NCBI GenBank assembly: GCA_964423545.1
Contig: CAYRFV010000093.1
Coordinates: forward strand, 1 to 18,493
Direction: 5' to 3'
Source: JALOOE01 sp964423545
Lineage (GTDB): Bacteria; Chloroflexota; Anaerolineae; CG2-30-64-16
DNA length: 18,493 nucleotides
Shown: one piece after another, positions 14,196 to 18,493 of the stretch
Layout of the letters: each line of letters starts with the position of its first letter
Numbering within the stretch: the stretch's first letter is position 1
Translations under genes and position numbers: made by a program
The notes under the pieces: model-generated
What the model was told of the DNA's origin: nothing
The model's database searches: none
Seen by the model: only the letters and a program-made list of their open reading frames with translations

Positions 14196-15816
14196 TCAAC
14201 GCGGCAGCTGCGCCAGCTCGTCAAGGTAGACGATGGCTGTCTGGATGCCCCGTTCAAACATGTCGATGCGGTAATGCTCGTTGGGCGAGTGCAGGCCGTC
14301 TGTATCCAGTCCGTAGCCCATCATGACCACCGGGATCTTCAGCAGGTCGGCCAGCTCGGCCACGATGGGAATGCTGCCGCCGCCCCGCGTGAACACCGGC
14401 GTATGGCCCCAGCCTCGCTCGTACGCCGCCGCCGCGGCCTGCATCTCGAGCAGGTCGAAGGGGATCAGCGCGGGCTTGCCGGTCGTGAGCAGCCGCACCT
14501 CGACCTTCACCGTCGGCGGCGTCGCAGCTTCGATAGCCTTCTTGATCAGCTCGTAGATCTTGTGAGCGTCCTGGTTGCCCACCAATCGGGAGCTGATCTT
14601 GGCCCCCGCGCGCACGGGGATGATCGTCTTGGGGCCAGGGCCGGTGTAGCCGCTCCACAGGCCGTTGATGTCCAGCGTCGGCCGCGCTGAGACGCGCTCC
14701 CGGATCGTGTAATTCGCGTCGCCCCAGGCCGCGGGCACGCCGGTCGCAGCCTTGAACTGCTCTTCGGTCAGCGGCGCCTTGGCGAGCATCGTGCGTTCCG
14801 CTGCCGTGAGCGGCACCACGTCGTCATAGAAGCCGGGCACTGCGATCGTGCCGTCTGCATGGTAGAGCTTGCTGAGGATTTCGACCAACGCGAGCGCAGG
14901 ATTGTGCGTCGCGCCGCCCCAGAAGCCGCTGTGCAGGTCCTCGCGCGGCCCCTGGACCTCGACCTCGAGGTAGGTCATCCCGCGCAGGCTGTGCGTGATG
15001 GCCGGCTCCTCGACGACGCGCATCGATGAGTCGCTGATGACGCAAACGTCGGCCCGGATCAAGTCAGCGTGCTCCTTGACCCACGGCACGAGGTTCGGTG
15101 AGGATACCTCCTCCTCGCCTTCCAGCAGGATCTTCACGTTGACGGGCGCCGCGCCGCTCGTCTTCAGATACGACTCGAGCGCCTTGACCTGAATGAAGAG
15201 CTGGCCTTTGTCGTCGGTGGCCCCGCGCGCGTAGATTTTGCCGTCCTTAATCACCGGCTCGAAAGGCTGCGTGTCCCAGCCGTCCTCCATGACCGCGGGC
15301 ACCACGTCGTAATGGCCGTAGATCAGCACCGTCCGTTTGTCCGGCCCTGCGCCCAGCCACTCGCCGTATACGACCGGGTGGCCGGCGGTCTCCATGACGC
15401 GGGCATCGTCAAGTCCCAGGGCCGCCAGGTGCGCGGCCAGCCACTCGGCGTTGCGCCGCGTGTCCGCGGCGAACGCGGGGTCTGCGCCGACGCTGGGAAT
15501 GCGCAGCATCTCGAAGAGCTCGTCCACGAACCGGGCGCCGTTGTCACGCGCGTACGCGCGCGCCGTGTCAGGCAACGGGTCGCCCGAATGCGTTCGGCGG
15601 GCGCCGTTGTCACGCGCGTACGCGCGCGCCGTGTCAGGCAACGGGTCGCCCGNNNNNNNNNNNNNNNNNNNNNNNNNNNNNNNNNNNNNNNNNNNNNNNN
15701 NNNNNNNNNNNNNNNNNNNNNNNNNNNNNNNNNNNNNNNNNNNNNNNNNNNNAATGCGTTCGGCGCGCGCCGTTGTCACGCGCGTACGCGCGCGCCGTGT
15801 CTGTCGAGTGTGTCAT
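14196..15816 (-). CDS. M20-family dipeptidase, 5' region interrupted by an assembly gap in a tandem repeat
   Basis: Zinc-dependent dipeptidase of the M20 family (carnosinase/CNDP-like group). Catalytic motifs are intact: YGHYDVVPA, GATDDKGQ, LEGEEEVSSPNL, LHSGFWGG, and the closing GLDTDGLHSPNEHYRID. The ATG at 15816 has a perfect AGGAGG 5 nt upstream. With the 100 Ns counted it is out of frame with the enzyme; with the Ns removed it is in frame, giving about 506 residues. The N-terminus then carries three copies of a block ending DTARAYARDNGAR, two of them as a 22-residue unit (GDPLP...RRTHS). Removing the two extra units gives about 462 residues, the normal family length. Repeat number is therefore uncertain and partly suspect. 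It lies 10 bp after the MFS gene and is translationally linked to it. Confidence 0.88.
15533..15801. repeat. 66-bp in-frame tandem repeat spanning an N gap
   Basis: Copy 1 is 15533-15598. Copy 2 begins at 15599, is interrupted after 54 bp by the gap at 15653, and the missing last 12 bp (AATGCGTTCGGC) appear exactly at 15753-15764. Copy 3 is partial (15765-15801, 37 bp, one mismatch). The unit is 22 codons, so repeat number does not alter the frame. Each copy holds the 14-bp palindrome CGCGCGTACGCGCG (15547-15560, 15613-15626, 15779-15792). Confidence 0.93.
15653..15752. other. scaffold gap of exactly 100 N
   Basis: A run of 100 Ns, the conventional placeholder for a gap of unknown length. 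It lies within the 66-bp tandem repeat, so the true distance may be zero or a multiple of 66 bp. Confidence 0.99.
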
Positions 15817-15826
15817 GATGCCTCCT

Positions 15827-17491
15827 TCATCCCGCGGCAGACGGGGCCGTCTGCGCGTGCCTGCCTTCTTCGTCGACGATCTCTTTCGCGTCGAGCTCCG
15901 TGAGCCGGTACCGCGGCAGCCGCAAAGCCGGGAAAATCGCCACCAGGCAGATCAGGGCCAGCAGCATGAAGGACGACTGGAGCGCCCTCACCCGGGCTTT
16001 CTCGTTAATGCGCATCAGCGCGTCGATCTCCGCGGGTGTAGCCGCGGTTTGGGCGAGCCGGTTCTCGAGCTGCGCGTCGCTGACGAAGTCCACCTGGTCG
16101 ACATTGTCCAGGTTGAACTCAGGCGGCAAGGTGGCGCGGTTGAGGCCCGCTCCCAGCGCTGCGGTCAGCAACGTTACCGCTACGACGCCCGCAAAGGCCG
16201 CGCCGAGCGCCGAAGAGACGTTGTTGACCACCCCGCGCAACGCGCCGACATCCCCCGCGTACTCCTTCGGCGACGCGGACACCAGCACGTTGAAAAGCAA
16301 TGTCAGCATCGTGCCTTCGCCGATCCCGGCGAGCATGAGGCCCAGAATCACCAGTAGCGTGCCCCAGCCGGCGCCGATCGCCAGCGCGACGAGTGCGAAG
16401 CCGAGCGCGTTGATGATGAAACATCCCGCGCCCAGCACGCGCGGGTTGAGGCGGCCGTAGAGTCGCACGGAGAGGATCGCGGCCGCAGCCACGGCCAGGG
16501 CATAGGGCACGATCGCCACCGACGTGAAGAGCGGCGTGCTGCCCTGCACGATCTGGATGTAGAGCGGGATGAGGAAGCTGATTGCAGACCCGAGCGCCCC
16601 GGCCACCAGGAAGGCCAACACGGCGTTGCGCTCCTCAGACGAATTCAGCACCTCGCGGGCCAGCAGCGGCGTTTTGCCCTGCGACTCGCGACGCCGCAGC
16701 CAGACGAAGAAAGCCTGGCCCAGCACGATGCCGATGACCATGAAGATGGGCACGGGCGACAGGCCCAGCACGTTGAACGGCGCGTCCGGGGTCGCCAGCA
16801 CCGGGCCCCACCGGTTGATATTGTTGAAGGCGACGAGGATGAGCGTGATCGCGAGGGCCGACAGCACGACGCCTACGAAGTCGATCTGGATATCTCTTTG
16901 CCGCGGCACGGCCGCGATGCGGAAGCTCAACAACAGCACCAGGAGCGACTGGAGGAAAATGAGGCCGAACGAAACGCGCCATGTGAGCGCGGTTGCGATG
17001 AAGCCGGCCACCACGAACGCCAGCCCGCTGGCGATGGCCGGGATGCTCGCCAGGATGCCGAGGGCCTGCGCCTGCTGTTTCCCCCGGTAATTGGCCGCGA
17101 TCAGCACGACCAGCGTCGGCACCAGCAGTGCGGCGGCCAGGCCCGCGAGAAGCTGCGCGAAGTTCATCATGGTCGCGTCGCGGCTGAACGCCATGATCGC
17201 CATGGCAACGCCGTGGGCGACCGCGCTGACCTGGAACACCAGGCGCTCGCCGAACAGCTTCCCCAGCTTCGCCCCCAGCATCACGAAAGCCGCAACGGCC
17301 AGCGAGTACCAGACCAGGGCCGTCGACACCGCGGTCGCAGGCGCGTTCAAGTCCTGCACGATCGGACCGAGCGAGACCGGCAGCGCGTTCACGTTGATGC
17401 CCATCTGCAGTTGCGCGATGACGATGATGATCAGGGGCAGCCAGGGGGCGGTCAGTTCCGCTTTCCCGACCGACTTCAATGTGTTGACCAT
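15827..17491 (-). CDS. MFS transporter, DHA2-like (14 membrane segments)
   Basis: A 554-residue permease of the major facilitator superfamily, of a length and hydrophobic pattern expected for the 14-helix drug:H+ antiporter-2 group. The ATG at 17491 is preceded by GGGAGCGAG. An early loop between helices 2 and 3 reads LGAKLGKLFGERLVF, a degenerate MFS motif A. A long hydrophilic segment (about 460-510) precedes the last helix, as in DHA2 proteins with an external loop. The substrate cannot be predicted; being first in a gene series with three peptidases, it could move peptides or amino acids, or simply export a toxic compound. Its stop codon is followed directly by the AGGAGG of the dipeptidase gene. 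Confidence 0.88.
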   Translation of the reverse strand: MVNTLKSVGKAELTAPWLPLIIIVIAQLQMGINVNALPVSLGPIVQDLNAPATAVSTALVWYSLAVAAFVMLGAKLGKLFGERLVFQVSAVAHGVAMAIMAFSRDATMMNFAQLLAGLAAALLVPTLVVLIAANYRGKQQAQALGILASIPAIASGLAFVVAGFIATALTWRVSFGLIFLQSLLVLLLSFRIAAVPRQRDIQIDFVGVVLSALAITLILVAFNNINRWGPVLATPDAPFNVLGLSPVPIFMVIGIVLGQAFFVWLRRRESQGKTPLLAREVLNSSEERNAVLAFLVAGALGSAISFLIPLYIQIVQGSTPLFTSVAIVPYALAVAAAAILSVRLYGRLNPRVLGAGCFIINALGFALVALAIGAGWGTLLVILGLMLAGIGEGTMLTLLFNVLVSASPKEYAGDVGALRGVVNNVSSALGAAFAGVVAVTLLTAALGAGLNRATLPPEFNLDNVDQVDFVSDAQLENRLAQTAATPAEIDALMRINEKARVRALQSSFMLLALICLVAIFPALRLPRYRLTELDAKEIVDEEGRHAQTAPSAAG

Positions 17492-17505
17492 AGCGCTCGC
17501 TCCCG

Positions 17506-17541
17506 GTGTCTACGGATCAACTGGTGTTTGCGGATCAACCG
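17506..17541. repeat. 18-bp tandem duplication at the stop codon of the GAP-family gene
   Basis: Two adjacent 18-bp units (17506-17523 and 17524-17541) match at 15 of 18 positions and share CGGATCAAC. On the - strand each unit contains a TGA in the same frame, giving the gene tandem stops six codons apart (17535-17537 and 17517-17519). Confidence 0.6.
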
Positions 17542-18236
17542 ACGAAGCCGGTGATCCCTTTGAACAAGAAGAACAGGCCGAAGATCAAGGAGGCCGCCGC
17601 CAGGACCTGGCGGTCGTTCCGCTCCAACCAGGCACGGATGGCAGCCAAAGCGCTGCCTGCCCGCCGCGGTGATACGGCGTAAGCGATCACGGCGATCAGT
17701 CCGAACGCCTGGGCAGCCAGCACGTAGGTGAGAAAGAGCGCGAGGTTGGCCGGCGGACCCAGGCCCGTACTGCCCAGGATGCCTATCGCCGACAGGGTGA
17801 ACACCCACTGCTTGGCGGAGATCGCCACCAGCGCCGCGCCCAGGCCGAAGGCTTGCAGCGTCGAGAGTCCCCCGAGCGCTGCCAGCCATTGCGGCGGCGG
17901 CGCATCAGGGTCGTCTTCCTTGTTCCATTTCTTGTACGCGGTGATCAGCATCAGGATGCCGATCACCAGCAGCAGCGCCGAGACGATGAGATTGCCCCCT
18001 GCCGCAGTCGTGGCCGCGGGATCGCTGCCGAGAACCCAGCCGAAAACAATGCCCTGCGCCAGACGCACGAGGGCGGCGCCGCCGATGAAGACCGCGCCTC
18101 TCAACACGCCGCCCTGGTGGCTCAACAGCAGGAGAATGATGATGATCGGGATGGGCACCACGGCGGCGCCAAGCATCAATGGCAGCAGGTCAACCAGAAC
18201 GGAACCCACACTCTGCGGTGCGATCAGGGTTTCCAC
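17535..18236 (-). CDS. GAP-family (peptidoglycolipid-addressing / LysE-like) membrane protein
   Basis: A membrane protein of about 233 residues with some six hydrophobic segments. The N-terminal pattern LLPLMLGAAVVPIPIIIILLLLS, the GGVLRGAVFIGG stretch and the charged cytoplasmic loop KKWNKEDDPDAPPPQW fit the GAP family (Mycobacterium Sap-like proteins, LysE superfamily), some members of which are needed to export lipids. GTG at 18236 is chosen because GGGGGAGG lies 8 nt upstream; the TTG at 18242 has only a 3-nt spacer. The MFS gene starts 43 bp downstream on the same strand. The substrate is not known, and a general small-molecule exporter is an alternative. Confidence 0.75.
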   Translation of the reverse strand: METLIAPQSVGSVLVDLLPLMLGAAVVPIPIIIILLLLSHQGGVLRGAVFIGGAALVRLAQGIVFGWVLGSDPAATTAAGGNLIVSALLLVIGILMLITAYKKWNKEDDPDAPPPQWLAALGGLSTLQAFGLGAALVAISAKQWVFTLSAIGILGSTGLGPPANLALFLTYVLAAQAFGLIAVIAYAVSPRRAGSALAAIRAWLERNDRQVLAAASLIFGLFFLFKGITGFVG

Positions 18237-18288
18237 CTGCAAGGTCCTCCCCCTATACGCTCCTGACGCCTTCAGCTCGGCACGGCGA

Positions 18289-18492
18289 TTACCACCTGTA
18301 GATCGCGGCCCTGGGGTCGATCGCCGCCGGCAGCACAGGGGCCATGGCCTGCGGGACGTTCACGGCCGCAGAGGTCAGTCCGGCGTCCAGGTATGAGACG
18401 ATGCGCCCGCGGTCCGGTTGCACGTACTGCTTTGCAGCGGTCAGTGGTTCCATCGCCCCACTGACGCGGCGGCAAGCAGGTTGCTGGCAGCA
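18289..18492 (-). CDS. 3' end of an unrecognised gene running off the right edge
   Basis: A frame open from the window edge to the TAA at 18289-18291, about 67 residues. It is preferred over the competing frame ending at 18272 because its third codon positions are more GC-rich, as in the real genes here. An internal ATG at 18453 would give 54 residues but has only a poor ribosome site. The stretch GRIVSYLDAGLTSAAVNVP recalls the segment after the NAD-binding domain in E. coli-type SerA (phosphoglycerate dehydrogenase), but the residues before it do not match and no ACT domain follows. The identity is therefore left open. It ends 52 bp before the GAP-family gene. Confidence 0.4.
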   Translation of the reverse strand, partial: CCQQPACRRVSGAMEPLTAAKQYVQPDRGRIVSYLDAGLTSAAVNVPQAMAPVLPAAIDPRAAIYRW

Positions 18493-18493
18493 G

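Noticed and set aside
15533..15801. Tandem repeat as a CRISPR array
   Set aside because: Units are directly adjacent with no unique spacers and encode an in-frame peptide.
1..18493. Search for mobile elements, toxin-antitoxin pairs, defence genes, tRNA or rRNA
   Set aside because: No transposase or integrase motifs, no terminal inverted repeats with target duplications, and no RNA gene signatures were seen on either strand.

Overview
This is a GC-rich (roughly 60-65 %) bacterial window that looks like Chloroflexota, most likely Anaerolineae-like. The reasons are a secreted protein (1355..2215) of a type common in that phylum and a secreted META/SH3/Ig-like protein with Pro/Thr-rich linkers (7006..8829). 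GTG and possibly other non-ATG starts, and GC-rich hairpins without U-tracts after stop codons, fit but are not diagnostic. The run of exactly 100 Ns at 15653..15752 shows that this is a draft scaffold, probably a metagenome bin. The phylum call is an inference from protein style; no marker gene is present.

Layout. Positions 2..4089, + strand: two SulP-family anion transporters (the first cut by the window edge) flank a secreted Chloroflexota-type protein. Each internal gap of this trio holds a related 26-27-bp motif, GCAACC-N14/15-CGTTGT, which resembles an ECF-sigma promoter. Positions 4090..4307: convergent junction with an interrupted hairpin, probably a bidirectional terminator. Positions 4308..6842, - strand: a VIT1/CCC1-like membrane protein followed by a lipoprotein alpha/beta-hydrolase. 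Positions 7006..8829, -: a secreted protein with three META domains, SH3b and an Ig-like domain. Positions 8989..17491, -: a tightly spaced series of MFS transporter, M20 dipeptidase, PepT tripeptidase, PepA/M17 leucyl aminopeptidase, AbgT-family transporter and TRIC/UPF0126 channel protein. Upstream of it lie a GAP-family membrane protein (17535..18236) and the 3' end of an unrecognised gene running off the right edge.

How the genes fit together. The six-gene block reads as a peptide-use cassette: three cytoplasmic peptidases of complementary specificity (dipeptides, tripeptides, N-terminal residues) lie between two transporters, one of a family known for p-aminobenzoyl-glutamate uptake. Stop-to-start gaps of 4-77 bp support co-transcription. 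The SulP trio suggests anion handling coupled to an envelope protein, but its substrate cannot be read from sequence.

The most notable item is a 66-bp in-frame tandem repeat in the 5' end of the dipeptidase gene, interrupted by the N gap. The repeat phase is continuous across the gap, and removing the Ns joins the ATG at 15816 in frame with the enzyme. I see no CRISPR array, no tRNA or rRNA, no transposase, and no clear novel defence or mobile system.
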